A stretch of DNA of 64,000 nucleotides from Rheinheimera sp. UJ63 (GCF_021568285.1 NZ_JAKGTQ010000001.1:1054001-1118000); one strand, 5' to 3'; numbered from the stretch's first letter, positions 25,503 through 35,190 are shown. A program made the numbers and translations. Notes: generated by a model not told the origin, from the letters alone.

Positions 25503-27641
25503 ATGGAACAACTTCAACAGCTAGCCGATCTTGCCGGTTTGCAACAAAGCTATGTGCATGCCAATGGTCACCCAGTGACCATTGCGCCAGAGGTGCAACA
25601 GGCCATCTTAAATGCCATGGGTTTTAACCTTTCAAACGAACAGGTTATTGCCGAGCAAGTTCAGCAAGCTATCGCATCACGCTGGCAAGAGCCCATAGCG
25701 CCGGTTACGGTGGTCACCCAAGGCCAGCCGCTACAAGTCAGACTCCAACTCGCTGCACAGTACGCTAGCAGCTTGTGGCAATGGCAACTTACCTTAGAAG
25801 AGGGTGAATTACGACAAGGCGAAATTAGTCTGCAACCCAAAGATATTATTGAACAAGCCGTTTTAGCCGAGCAAAAAATGCTGGCCTTTATGCTGCAATT
25901 ACCTGACGATTTGCCACTGGGCTATCATCAATTACAATTAAGCGATGGTCATTATCACTGGCAGCAGCAGGTGATTGTCGCGCCAAGCCGCTGTTTTCAA
26001 TTACATGACAGTGCCATCTTACATAAAACGATGGGCCCGGCTATTCAGTTATACGCCATTCGCTCGGCCCGCAATTGGGGTATCGGCGATTTCCTTGATC
26101 TTAAAAACATGGTGGCGCCGTTAGCGGCACTGGGTAACGACTTTATTGGTTTAAATCCATTGCATGCGCTTTACCCTATGTTGCCGCAAGATTGCAGCCC
26201 TTATAGCCCGAACAGCCGCTTGTGGCTCAATACGCAGTACGTTGCGCTTGAACACAGCGCCGAGTTTCAACACTGTCGCGCTGCCCAACAGCTAGTGGCG
26301 TCAGCGGAGTTTCAGCAACAATTGGCCGCCTGTCGTGCCGCCAGTGATGTTGATTATGCCCAAGTTGCGGCATTAAAAGCCCCTGTGGCTAAATTGCTTT
26401 ACCAGACCTTTAAAACCCAAGAGTTGGCCAAACAGAGCGCGCGAGCACAAGCGTTTCAGCAATTTGTGCAGCAAGGCGGCGCATCGTTAAAACAAACTGC
26501 GCTATTCAAAGTGCTACAAGGTACGCTGTTTTGGCAAGATCACGCGATGGCGGCTTGGCAAAACTTTCCACCGGAATATCAAAATCCGCAAAGCGCGGCG
26601 GTACAACAGTTTGCCCAAGAGCATGCAGAGCAAATTCATCAGCAATTGTATTTACAATGGTTAGCTCAACAGCAATTGGCCGAAGTGAAAGCTGAGTGTC
26701 AAAAGCAAGGTATGGCCATTGGTTTGTATTGTGATGTCGCGGTAGGCACTAGTCGCAGCAGTGCCGAAAGCTGGGCCGCGCCCGAAGATTTCTTACTGGA
26801 TTTAAGTGTGGGTGCACCACCGGATATTATGGCCCCGAAAGGCCAAAACTGGGGTTTACTGGCTTATAACCCACACACCTTACGTCAAAAAGCCTATCAG
26901 CCATTTATTGAATTGATCCGCGCCAATATGCGTCATGCTGGCGCCTTGCGTCTTGATCATGTGATGGCACTGCTGCGTTTGTGGTGCTGTCCCTTAGGCG
27001 CGGATGCTACCGCAGGCGCCTATATTGGCATGCCCGCCACGGCGCTTTTTGCCATACTCGCATTAGAAAGCCAGCGTAATCATTGTGTGGTTATCGGCGA
27101 AGACTTAGGCACAGTGCCAGTTGCCATCAGTGAATTGATGCAGCGCTATCAGGTGTTGTCATATCGCGTGTTTATGTTAGAACAAAAACACGGCAGCTAT
27201 GATTATCGTGATCAAACTTATCCGGCTCGGGCACTCGCCACCGTGACAACACATGATATGCCGACGCTGATTGGCTATTGGCAAGAGCATGATTTAGCGC
27301 TGCGGCATAAACTGGATTTATTTCCAAGCGCTGAGGTGGCCGCTAATTTGCAGCAACTGCGTAAAGATGAAAAACAGCTGTTACAGCAGCAACTGCAGTT
27401 ACATGAGCCCGATGCCGCCGCCTTAGTAACGGCGTGTCATTTGTATGCGGCTGCCACACCGGCGCAGCTATTTGCCTATCAGTTAGAAGATTTAGTGTTG
27501 CTGGATACACCGGTTAATATTCCGGGCACCAGCACCGAATACCCCAATTGGCGTCGTAAATTACCAAGCAATATTGAAGATATTTTAGCGCAAGCGGATG
27601 TCCAGCAATTATTACTCAAAATCAAACAGGCACGCGCCTAA
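25503..27641 (+). CDS. malQ: 4-alpha-glucanotransferase (amylomaltase)
   Basis: A 712-residue GH77 enzyme of MalQ length, including the N-terminal domain found in enterobacterial-type MalQ (about 1-165). Conserved segments are CSPYSPNSRLWLN (about 231-243), IGLYCDVAVGTSRSSAE, the nucleophile region ALRLDHVMAL (Asp485), the acid/base IGEDLG (Glu533) and TTHDMPT (Asp585). The enzyme is cytoplasmic and transfers maltodextrin units, releasing glucose and making longer chains for other enzymes. It is divergent from the TonB receptor and preceded by operator site 4. A clean terminator follows. No maltodextrin phosphorylase gene is adjacent, so further breakdown must be encoded elsewhere. Confidence 0.97.
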   Translation: MEQLQQLADLAGLQQSYVHANGHPVTIAPEVQQAILNAMGFNLSNEQVIAEQVQQAIASRWQEPIAPVTVVTQGQPLQVRLQLAAQYASSLWQWQLTLEEGELRQGEISLQPKDIIEQAVLAEQKMLAFMLQLPDDLPLGYHQLQLSDGHYHWQQQVIVAPSRCFQLHDSAILHKTMGPAIQLYAIRSARNWGIGDFLDLKNMVAPLAALGNDFIGLNPLHALYPMLPQDCSPYSPNSRLWLNTQYVALEHSAEFQHCRAAQQLVASAEFQQQLAACRAASDVDYAQVAALKAPVAKLLYQTFKTQELAKQSARAQAFQQFVQQGGASLKQTALFKVLQGTLFWQDHAMAAWQNFPPEYQNPQSAAVQQFAQEHAEQIHQQLYLQWLAQQQLAEVKAECQKQGMAIGLYCDVAVGTSRSSAESWAAPEDFLLDLSVGAPPDIMAPKGQNWGLLAYNPHTLRQKAYQPFIELIRANMRHAGALRLDHVMALLRLWCCPLGADATAGAYIGMPATALFAILALESQRNHCVVIGEDLGTVPVAISELMQRYQVLSYRVFMLEQKHGSYDYRDQTYPARALATVTTHDMPTLIGYWQEHDLALRHKLDLFPSAEVAANLQQLRKDEKQLLQQQLQLHEPDAAALVTACHLYAAATPAQLFAYQLEDLVLLDTPVNIPGTSTEYPNWRRKLPSNIEDILAQADVQQLLLKIKQARA

Positions 27642-27645
27642 AACG

Positions 27646-27682
27646 AAAGCACCCGATAGCTTACTTGCCATCGGGTGCTTTT
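27646..27682 (+). terminator. Rho-independent terminator of malQ
   Basis: AAAGCACCCGAT pairs with ATCGGGTGCTTT across a 12-nt loop, followed by T. It begins 4 nt after the malQ stop. Just beyond it lies a second imperfect palindrome (GCTTAA ... GTCACGTGAC ... TTAAGC, 27685-27711) that may serve the convergent CHRD gene. Confidence 0.9.
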
Positions 27683-27715
27683 ATGCTTAAACGTCACGTG
27701 ACTTGTTAAGCCTAC

Positions 27716-29989
27716 TTATTCAATTTGACCACGGATCTCGCCACTTGGGAAAGCTGGGGTATGAATGTTGACATAGTGACCACCCGACGCCAATACAGCA
27801 AAAATCGCTGCATTCAGGTTAGTACCGGCGCTTGTCTGCCAACGATTCACATCCGCGGTATTTTGCTCAAGCGCAACAAGAACCGGACCATTACTCCCTC
27901 TAACACCTGTATGAATGTGCGCCATGGTGGCATCCGCGACACCGCTCGTCAGCACTTGTAATTCCACATTAAAGTCTTGTAACCGCACTAAGGCATAACC
28001 ATCACCTCGCGCCATCGTTGTCACTGCAGGTACTTCTTGCGCACCAGACAGCGGAAACGTGACTAAAGCATAATCGCTAGCCCGAATGATTTGACCACGC
28101 AATTCACCACCTGGGTTGGTTGGCGTATGAATATTCACGTAATGTCCGCCATCTGCTAACACCGCCAATATTTCTGCGTTTATCACCGTATCCGCTGGCG
28201 TAGACCATTTACCTGCATTATCTGTTGCACGCTCCAGTGCAACCAAAACACTGCCATTTTGACCAATGCGACCAGTATGAATGTGCGCCATAGTGGCTGC
28301 ATCTGCGCCTTGGGTTAAAGCAACCAACTCTAGATTAAAGTTGCTCGTATTCACTAAAGCATAACCCTGACCCGTTGCCGTTGTGGTTACCGCTGGCACT
28401 TCTTGTGCACCGCTGAGGTTAAACGTCGCTAATACAAAATTATCTGTTAAGATTTGCCCACGTAATTCGCCACCAGGATTAGCCGGCGTGTGCACATTGA
28501 CATAGTGCCCACCTGAGGCCAGTACCGCAAAGATATCCGCATTGATCTCGGTTTCAGCAGGCGTAGACCACTTACCTAAGTTAGTTTGGTCTTGCTCAAG
28601 CGCCACTAACACTGGGCCGTTATTACCCACGCGGCCAGTATGAATATGCGCCATAGTCGCGTCATTAACACCTTGTGTTACCGCAACCACTTCCACACTG
28701 TAATCTGTGGTATTGACTAACGCATAACCATCGCCCGAAGCAGTGGTAGTTACACGCGGTACTTCTTGTGCGCCACTGAGTTTAAACGTAGCCAAAGCAA
28801 AATTGTCGGTTAAAATTTGACCGCGTAACTCACCACTCGGATTCGCCGGTGTATGCACATTGACATAATGACCGCCTGAGGCGAGCACGGCAAAAATTTC
28901 AGCATTAATTGCGGTGTTCTCAGGCGTAACCCAAACGCCCACTTCACCATCAGCTTGCTCTAAAGCAACTAATACACTGCCGTTATTACCAACACGACCG
29001 GTATGAATATGTGCCATCGTCGCATCATTGACGCCAGAAGTAACAGCGACCACTTCTACAGCATAATTCGTGGTATTAACCAGCGCATAACCATTACCCG
29101 AAGCTTGGGTTGCTACTGCGGGCACTTCTTGTGCTCCGCTTAACGGAAAGGTCGCCAGAACAAAGTCATCGGTCAGAATTTGACCACGTAATTCACCACT
29201 TGGATTAGCTGGCGTATGCACATTAACGTAATGCCCACCGCTGGCTAAAACAGCAAAGGTTGGCGCATCCAATAATGTGTTATCAGCCAGCACCCAAACA
29301 TTCGGATCATCCGATAATTGCGCTAACGCCGCTAACACCCCACCATTCATGCCAATGCGGCCTGTATGGATGTGCGCCATAGTCGCATCTGCTACGCCCG
29401 AGGTGCGTACCGTCAGATTGACTTCAAAATCGGTTTGGTCAACAGCAGCATAAGCATAGCCCATACCTGCTGATGCAACTGCCGGTACTTGCTGCATACC
29501 AGACAAGGGGAAAGTGACAATAACCGTCTGATCATTAACTATTTGACCGCGTATTTCGCCATCTGGGTAAGCGCTGGTATGCACGTTAATATACCAATCG
29601 CCATCTTTCAGATCCGTCATTAAATCTGCAGAAATGGTGGTCTCTGCTAATTGATATATCCCATCATTATTACCATCGGTGAAACTGAACGCGACGGGCC
29701 CATTTAAACCCAAATCACCATCATGAATATGCACAGCTTGCACATTGGCGACATTGGTTAAGTTTATCGATGCTCTGACTTGCATCAGGTTTTCATCAAT
29801 TTCAACGATACCCGATGCCGTTGCGGTAGACGGCGTGCGTGGCACTTGTTGATCGCCAGAAAGTGCGGCATTCAAGGTTTGTGATACGGTGAATACCGGT
29901 GGTGGTGGGACTTCGACTTTATCATTGTCGTTATCATTACAGCCCATTAGCAGTAACCCAATGACACTGAAACAAATCAGCTTTTTCAT
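27716..29989 (-). CDS. Lipoprotein made of six CHRD domains
   Basis: A 757-residue lipoprotein. Start is placed at 29989, 33 nt inside the longest frame, because AAGGATCC precedes this ATG and MKKLICFSVIGLLLMGC then forms a clean lipoprotein signal (lipobox LLMGC). After an Asn/Asp-rich linker come six tandem CHRD domains of about 118-120 residues. Each has an LSGxQEVP opening, a central AHIHTG motif and a closing GGHYVNVHTPxxPxGELRGQI; the first is the most divergent. CHRD domains were defined in chordin and occur in many bacterial surface proteins of unknown function. Repeats 2-5 are also similar in DNA, so copy number could change by recombination. Probably outer-membrane or surface located; ligand unknown. 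Confidence 0.9.
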   Translation of the reverse strand: MKKLICFSVIGLLLMGCNDNDNDKVEVPPPPVFTVSQTLNAALSGDQQVPRTPSTATASGIVEIDENLMQVRASINLTNVANVQAVHIHDGDLGLNGPVAFSFTDGNNDGIYQLAETTISADLMTDLKDGDWYINVHTSAYPDGEIRGQIVNDQTVIVTFPLSGMQQVPAVASAGMGYAYAAVDQTDFEVNLTVRTSGVADATMAHIHTGRIGMNGGVLAALAQLSDDPNVWVLADNTLLDAPTFAVLASGGHYVNVHTPANPSGELRGQILTDDFVLATFPLSGAQEVPAVATQASGNGYALVNTTNYAVEVVAVTSGVNDATMAHIHTGRVGNNGSVLVALEQADGEVGVWVTPENTAINAEIFAVLASGGHYVNVHTPANPSGELRGQILTDNFALATFKLSGAQEVPRVTTTASGDGYALVNTTDYSVEVVAVTQGVNDATMAHIHTGRVGNNGPVLVALEQDQTNLGKWSTPAETEINADIFAVLASGGHYVNVHTPANPGGELRGQILTDNFVLATFNLSGAQEVPAVTTTATGQGYALVNTSNFNLELVALTQGADAATMAHIHTGRIGQNGSVLVALERATDNAGKWSTPADTVINAEILAVLADGGHYVNIHTPTNPGGELRGQIIRASDYALVTFPLSGAQEVPAVTTMARGDGYALVRLQDFNVELQVLTSGVADATMAHIHTGVRGSNGPVLVALEQNTADVNRWQTSAGTNLNAAIFAVLASGGHYVNIHTPAFPSGEIRGQIE

Positions 29990-30376
29990 ATGTGGATCCT
30001 TAACCGTTATAAGCCAAAACACGCCGTGTTTGGCAAGAGGGAATCTCTATACATCTAAGGTTGCACATGGTGTAACGTAAGGAAGGCGAAAAAGGATCGT
30101 TAATTGTGGTTATTATTTAAGCGCAAAGTTTGCCTAATCCTTAATTAATCGGCTACAGGCTAAGGGCGGCAAGCCCTTAAGGCATCACTTGCCATTAAAA
30201 AATTATTCAGCTCAGCACTTAAGCTGCGCAACAAAAAATCAGGGATAAACATGAAACAGGCGCGTCATAATGCTTCAGCATTTTGACTTTACTGAAATCG
30301 GCTTGGCTGTCAGCATTAGGTTTATAGCGACAGCCAACCTTTAACAAGATGGCTTATAATGAAAACCCGTTAATCC
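29990..30376. other. Intergenic region without a gene, with two hairpins
   Basis: This 387-bp stretch upstream of the CHRD gene has no plausible coding frame. It contains TAAGGGC-GGCAA-GCCCTTA (30161-30179) and a 9-bp stem TTGGCTGTC / GACAGCCAA with a 17-nt loop (30303-30337). Either may end transcription of the EF-hand gene, though neither has a strong T tract. Confidence 0.5.
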
Positions 30377-30661
30377 TTATTTAGGTTTTTTGCGAGGGGG
30401 TTTATGCGCCGCATATTCTTCTGCTGACACCACGCCGTCTTGATCGGTATCCATACTTTGAAATACCTCTTCAACACTGCCGTGCGGCAGGCTAATGCTT
30501 GAGAACTCGTCCCATTGCAACAGGTTGTCACCGTTGCTATCTAAGCTGCTAAATTCTGGGCGGGGTTTGGGCCGTTTTTCAGCTTTTTCTTGTTGTGCAA
30601 CCACGCTGCTGCTTAACAAAGCGAAAGTTATAAATACACTAAGGGCTGTCGTTTTATGCAT
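30377..30661 (-). CDS. Small exported EF-hand protein
   Basis: A 94-residue protein. Start is placed at 30661 rather than the longer frame because MHKTTALSVFITFALLSSSVVAQ then forms a standard signal peptide (cleavage near residues 22-24; here given as overlapping parts, MHKTTALSV and VFITFALLSSSVVAQ). The mature part has a lysine/proline-rich start and two EF-hand loops, DSNGDNLLQWDE and DTDQDGVVSAEE, both with calcium-coordinating acids at positions 1, 3, 5 and 12. It ends in a basic PPRKKPK tail. It should bind Ca2+ in the periplasm. It lies 104 nt downstream of the BaeSR-like genes on the same strand and could be part of, or regulated by, that system. Confidence 0.85.
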   Translation of the reverse strand: MHKTTALSVFITFALLSSSVVAQQEKAEKRPKPRPEFSSLDSNGDNLLQWDEFSSISLPHGSVEEVFQSMDTDQDGVVSAEEYAAHKPPRKKPK

Positions 30662-30765
30662 GATGTGTGACTCGTTAATGAATGAACACCCAGCATAATG
30701 AATAACCAAGCAAACAATATGGAATCATTGTGCAAATTAGAAGCTTATCGACAACTTTGCCGGGT

Positions 30766-31470
30766 TTACTGAAAAACATATTTATAGCCGACGCCATATA
30801 CCGACTCGACCAAAGTGGTGTGCGGTAAGGCAACATCGAGCTTTTTGCGAAGTTTTTTGATATGGCTGTCAATGGTTCGTTCATTGACGATGCGATAATC
30901 GGCATAGATCGCATCCATCAGTTGGCTACGGCTAAATACCTGATGCGGGTGCGCGGCCATGGTATGCAATAACTGAAACTCGACGGCGGTTAGCGCACAG
31001 CGCTGACCATTGATTAAAATACAAAATTGCTTTGGAAGCAGCTCAATAACTGGCTTGGCAGCTAGCGCAGGGCTAGCCACTGTACTAGGTAGCGTGGTTT
31101 CTGGCGGCGTAACTCGGCGCAGCACCGCTTTTACTCTGGCGACCACTTCACGCGGGCTAAAAGGTTTGCACATATAATCATCGGCACCTAACTCTAAACC
31201 AATCAGCCGATCAATTTCTTCTACTCTGGCCGTTAACATTAAAATAGGCACATTAGAAAACTGCCGTACTTCTTTGCAAATATCTATGCCGTCTTTATGT
31301 GGCAACATAATATCCAGTAACACGGCGGCGGGCTGATGCGTTTGGATCCATGCGACAACTAAAGCACCGTCGCCAATAATATGCGTGCTAAAACCTGACT
31401 GCTGTAAATAGTCGTTTAATAACGCCGCCAGTTTGCTTTCGTCTTCGACAATTAATATGGTTTTACTCAT
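30766..31470 (-). CDS. OmpR-family response regulator, BaeR-like
   Basis: A 234-residue response regulator. The receiver domain has the acidic pocket VEDE (9-11), phosphoacceptor Asp53 in LLDIMLP, LTAR and CKP (conserved lysine). The stretch EEIDRLIGLELGADDY and PREVVARVKAVLRR is very close to Escherichia coli BaeR. A linker rich in Ala/Pro/Thr leads to a C-terminal winged helix with RSQLMDAIYADYR and SHIKKLRKKL. It follows the histidine kinase gene by 9 nt, forming a kinase-regulator operon. BaeSR responds to envelope stress; whether the target genes are the same here is unknown. Confidence 0.9.
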   Translation of the reverse strand: MSKTILIVEDESKLAALLNDYLQQSGFSTHIIGDGALVVAWIQTHQPAAVLLDIMLPHKDGIDICKEVRQFSNVPILMLTARVEEIDRLIGLELGADDYMCKPFSPREVVARVKAVLRRVTPPETTLPSTVASPALAAKPVIELLPKQFCILINGQRCALTAVEFQLLHTMAAHPHQVFSRSQLMDAIYADYRIVNERTIDSHIKKLRKKLDVALPHTTLVESVYGVGYKYVFQ

Positions 31471-31479
31471 CGCCTGCTC

Positions 31480-32913
31480 TTAACTATTCTCGGGTAATTT
31501 TAAGGGTAAAACGATACTGATCGCTAAGCCCCCCTGCGCCGCAGTACTGGCAAAAATATCGCCGTGATGACGATGGACAATTTGGGCACAAAGCGCCAAG
31601 CCGAGCCCCAAACCGCCGTTACTGCGATGCCGATGCTCTTCGGCACGATACAAATACTCAAATATATGCGCATGATGCTGCGGGGCGATACCAATGCCAT
31701 TATCCGCCAGCTGGATCAACACCTGCTGATCGTGTTGACGGACACTGAGGGTGAATTGGCTTGCCTGAGCGTATTTCACACAATTGGTTAAAATATTCTC
31801 AAAAAGCTGATTCAGCCGCACAGGATCAAACGCCAGCCAGAGTGTGCCACTTGGCCAATCGGTCAGTAATTGAATGGCGTTGTCTTGCAGGTACTGGCTA
31901 TATTTCAACTGATGTTGTTGTAAAAACGCTAATAAATCATGTTGCTGCAGCTTTACCGGGATCCCTTCAATTTGCTGACTGGTCAGCGCATAGAGATCAT
32001 CAATCATCTTACTGAGCTGATTAACTTCGCTGTGGATACTTTGTAAGTTTTTTAAATCTGGCTGACGAATACCATCAATTAAGGCTTCTGTTTCACCTTT
32101 TAAAATCGCGATAGGTGTGCGCAGTTCATGAGAAACAGTGGCTAACCAACGCTTACGATGTGTTTCGGTTTGCGACAAGCGCTGTGCCAGGGTATTAAAA
32201 TGCTGACTCAGCAGTTGCAACTCATCCTTGCGGTTAATCTCTATTTTCTGTTCGTAGTTGCCACGGGTTAATTGCGTCATCCCCTCGACCACTTTTTTAA
32301 TCGGTTGCACAAAGTGTCGGGCGATCATGTTCGAAATAACCACCACAACTACAAATAAAAACAGCCCCACCCACAACCAGTAATGTTGCTGTTGCTGCAA
32401 AATTTCAAATTCGTAGTCTTGCGATAACTGCTCTTTTTTCGCAACCAATAAGGTGCCTATTTGCTGTTGCTGCAGCAAAATAGGGAAATAATGATAATCG
32501 ATGCTAGCATCATAACTGCCAACGACTAACTGCTCTGCACTATCGAGCAGCGCTATAGCCGGCCCTCGTTTCTCTGGCGGCGGTGGTGGTGGCCGCCCAG
32601 CTCGGGGCTCGTAAGGACCTGACTGCGGCCGTTGCCTTTGTGCAAAACCTCGCGGGCTTAATTCAGCTTGTAGGTAAAAACTGGCGCGATCAAAAAAATA
32701 GCGTGGCTGCCCCGCCCATTGCTCCCAACTTTGCTGCTTTTGATAACTTTGCTGTAGTTCTTCAACAAAGGGCTGCAATAGCTCTTTTTCTTTCGAGTTC
32801 ACATATTTAATTAACCCCTGCCCAAAACTCCATTGGGCAAACATTGCTAAGCTGCTAATAATGAACAAGCTTAAACCGAGCAGTGTTAATAACAGTTTAT
32901 TTTGGATCTTCAT
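31480..32913 (-). CDS. Sensor histidine kinase, BaeS-like
   Basis: A 477-residue membrane histidine kinase. Helix 1 (about 7-28) and helix 2 (about 178-198) enclose a periplasmic sensor domain of about 150 residues that contains a run of prolines (RPPPPPPEKRG, about 107-117) and many glutamines. HAMP follows, then HisKA with the phospho-accepting His262 in VSHELRTPI, and HATPase motifs ADNGIGIAP and GGLGLGLAL. The arrangement and partner regulator match BaeS-type envelope-stress sensors. The proline stretch is unusual and may form an extended arm. No clear ribosome binding site is seen before the ATG. Confidence 0.9.
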   Translation of the reverse strand: MKIQNKLLLTLLGLSLFIISSLAMFAQWSFGQGLIKYVNSKEKELLQPFVEELQQSYQKQQSWEQWAGQPRYFFDRASFYLQAELSPRGFAQRQRPQSGPYEPRAGRPPPPPPEKRGPAIALLDSAEQLVVGSYDASIDYHYFPILLQQQQIGTLLVAKKEQLSQDYEFEILQQQQHYWLWVGLFLFVVVVVISNMIARHFVQPIKKVVEGMTQLTRGNYEQKIEINRKDELQLLSQHFNTLAQRLSQTETHRKRWLATVSHELRTPIAILKGETEALIDGIRQPDLKNLQSIHSEVNQLSKMIDDLYALTSQQIEGIPVKLQQHDLLAFLQQHQLKYSQYLQDNAIQLLTDWPSGTLWLAFDPVRLNQLFENILTNCVKYAQASQFTLSVRQHDQQVLIQLADNGIGIAPQHHAHIFEYLYRAEEHRHRSNGGLGLGLALCAQIVHRHHGDIFASTAAQGGLAISIVLPLKLPENS

Positions 32914-33289
32914 GGCGAATACAAGCTAATTTAGGGCCTAACTTTATTGCAGAGTAGCAGCAAATAATGCAAATAATGTGCATTAATGCGTTATTTCATT
33001 AGGCGGCACCATTATCCCTATACCTGCTAGCCCACTTTCAGCGCTGTGCTGACTAAACCGGCAACGCCTTGACGCTTGACGGATGGTTTTCAAGCCGCTT
33101 GGCTAGTAAAACCCTTATTGATACTGCTAAAGTGCAGCTTCATTGACGCGCTGCAGGTATCACAAATACTGCGCGAGAAAGCATAGCCTTGCGCTAGCGC
33201 AACCTTTACCCAGCAGGCCGCTGCTGACTTATCGTGCAATAAAACCTTCACGGTCGGCCGCTTACTACATCATAAAAAGAGAAACCACC
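32914..33289. other. Intergenic region between divergent baeS-like and PLP-enzyme genes
   Basis: This 376-bp stretch must hold promoters for both directions. It has an AT-rich part with AAATAATGC (32962-32970) and GCGTTATTT (32988-32996), a near inverted repeat. A longer in-frame extension of the downstream gene to 33143 exists but has no start signal or family support. No riboswitch was recognised. Confidence 0.5.
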
Positions 33290-34588
33290 ATGGCTAACGA
33301 CGGCAACTACAAAAAAAAGAAAATTGGCGAACATACCTTAAAACCCGAAACCATGATGATGTCTTATGGTTATAACCCACAGTTTTCCGAGGGTTCTGTT
33401 AAGCCACCGGTGTTTTTAACCTCGACTTTTGCTTACCAAACGCCTGAAGAAGGCGAAGAGTTTTTTCATATTATGGCGGGGCGTAAGCCTGCTCCAGCAG
33501 GCAGTGTCGGTGGCTTAATTTATAGCCGTTTTAACCACCCTAATGTCGAAATAATTGAAGATCGTTTGTCGTTATTTGAAGGGTCAGAAAGCGCGGTGGT
33601 TTGCTCCAGCGGTATGGGCGCCATTAGCGCCATCTTGCTGGCTTATCTTCGTCCGGGTGATGTGATCGTGCAAAGCGCCCCACTGTATGGCGGCACTGAA
33701 ACCTTGATCCGTAAGTTTTTGCCGGAGTTTAATATTCATACCGGGGAATTTCATCATGGCTTAGATGAAATGGGCATGTTAAGCGCACTAAGAGCGGCCG
33801 CGAAAAAAGGCCGCCTAGCGATGGTGTTTGTAGAATCGCCAGCCAACCCAACCAATTCCTTAGTCGATTTTGCCGCCTTAAACCGCGTACTGGATATCAT
33901 CAAAACGGAAACAGGTCATCGGCCGATCAGTGTGTGTGATAACACGCTAATGGGCCCCGTTTTTCAGCAAGCTGTGCCACAAGGCATTGATATGGCGATG
34001 TACTCACTGACCAAATATGTGGGCGGCCACAGCGATTTAGTCGCCGGTGCGGTGTGTGGTAGTCGAGATATGTTGCGCCCCGTGCGGGCCATTCGCGGTG
34101 CCATTGGCCTTAACCTTGATCCACACACCAGCTGGATGATTTCACGCTCATTAGAAACCTTAAGTATTCGGATGGAACGCGCTGCTGCCAGTGGTCGTAA
34201 AGTGGCAGAGTGGCTGGCGCATAACCCTTACAAGCCGGCCAAAGTGTTGCATCCTGACTTGATTACCGATGCGGCTTATCAAGCGGTATATCAACGGCAG
34301 TGCTCTGGCCCTAGCTCAACCTTTTCTTTTGTTATGGACATAGCAAAAGCCGATGCCTTTCGTTTAATTAATAACCTGTCGATTTTTAAATCGGCGGTGA
34401 GTCTCGGGGGTAGCGAAAGTTTAGTTTGCCACCCAGGCAGCACCACACACTCTGGTGTGCCAGCCGAGCTGCGTGATCGTTTTGGCATCAGCCACGGGCT
34501 GATCCGCTTATCGATTGGCTTAGAACACCCAGACGATTTAATTGCCGATTTAGACCATGCGTTTGCTGCCACTTTTGGTACGAACTAA
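33290..34588 (+). CDS. Cys/Met-metabolism PLP-dependent enzyme (gamma-lyase/gamma-synthase family)
   Basis: A 432-residue fold-type I PLP enzyme. The ATG at 33290 is chosen over a start 147 nt upstream because AAGAGA precedes it and the family homology begins soon after. Visible features are SSGMGAIS (PLP phosphate region), SAPLYGGTETL with the conserved tyrosine, VESPANPTN, SVCDNTLMGP and the PLP lysine in YSLTKYVGGHSD. GGSESLVCHP near the C-terminus is also typical. The basic N-terminus (NYKKKKIGEHTLKPET) and length fit a subgroup annotated as cystathionine gamma-synthase family; methionine gamma-lyase or O-acylhomoserine sulfhydrylase activity cannot be excluded. The gene downstream is separated by 89 nt containing a GC-rich hairpin (34598-34627). 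Confidence 0.9.
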   Translation: MANDGNYKKKKIGEHTLKPETMMMSYGYNPQFSEGSVKPPVFLTSTFAYQTPEEGEEFFHIMAGRKPAPAGSVGGLIYSRFNHPNVEIIEDRLSLFEGSESAVVCSSGMGAISAILLAYLRPGDVIVQSAPLYGGTETLIRKFLPEFNIHTGEFHHGLDEMGMLSALRAAAKKGRLAMVFVESPANPTNSLVDFAALNRVLDIIKTETGHRPISVCDNTLMGPVFQQAVPQGIDMAMYSLTKYVGGHSDLVAGAVCGSRDMLRPVRAIRGAIGLNLDPHTSWMISRSLETLSIRMERAAASGRKVAEWLAHNPYKPAKVLHPDLITDAAYQAVYQRQCSGPSSTFSFVMDIAKADAFRLINNLSIFKSAVSLGGSESLVCHPGSTTHSGVPAELRDRFGISHGLIRLSIGLEHPDDLIADLDHAFAATFGTN

Positions 34589-34677
34589 CCACAGCATGCG
34601 GTCGGGGCATCACCAGCCACCGACCGCGCAGCCTCGATGCGTTGCACCTAGCAACGATTTTAAATGCGGGATTATTC

Positions 34678-35190
34678 ATGTTGAAGTTATCTCAGGCTCT
34701 GGCCATCTGCAGTAGTATGTTTTGCTTATGGCTGCCACAAGTCAATGCCCAGACCTTATATCTGGTGCGGCATGCCGAAAAACTCAGTGGTGCCGATCCG
34801 ACACTCTCGGCGTGTGGCCAAGCCAGAGCCGAGGCACTGGCCGAGTATTTCCAAGCCATCCCATTGCAAGCAGTCTATGCCACGCCCTATCAACGTACGC
34901 AACAAACAGCCGCCGCGGTGGCAAAGCGCCAGCAGTTAACCGTAACAAGTTACCATCCCGCCGCACCTGAGCAGTTAAAACAACAGCTGAGTAGTGCAAA
35001 CCACACGGTATTAATCGTTGGCCACAGCAACACCGTACCGGCTTTAGTCAAACTGTTCAGTGAGATCGACGTTGCACCGCTGACGGAGCAAGATTACGCC
35101 ATGCTGTACCAAATCGACTTAAGCGGGCAGCCGACCGTATTACTGCGCAAGCAACAGTTTAGTTGCCAGCCAGCTACAGCCGCTGATTAA
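34678..35190 (+). CDS. Exported histidine phosphatase family protein
   Basis: A 170-residue member of the phosphoglycerate-mutase/SixA-like histidine phosphatase superfamily. The ATG at 34678 is chosen because GGGA lies about 8 nt upstream and a typical signal peptide follows, cleaved near VNAQ. The catalytic core is intact: LVRHAEK (phosphohistidine), the ATPYQRTQQT arginine, and VGHSNTVP (second histidine). With a signal peptide it should act in the periplasm on a small phosphorylated compound; the substrate is unknown. It follows the PLP enzyme in the same direction but the link is weak. Confidence 0.88.
   Translation: MLKLSQALAICSSMFCLWLPQVNAQTLYLVRHAEKLSGADPTLSACGQARAEALAEYFQAIPLQAVYATPYQRTQQTAAAVAKRQQLTVTSYHPAAPEQLKQQLSSANHTVLIVGHSNTVPALVKLFSEIDVAPLTEQDYAMLYQIDLSGQPTVLLRKQQFSCQPATAAD

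Noticed and set aside
33143-33289. Longer N-terminus for the PLP enzyme
   Set aside because: The extension has no start signal and does not look like family sequence; the ATG at 33290 has a fair ribosome binding site.
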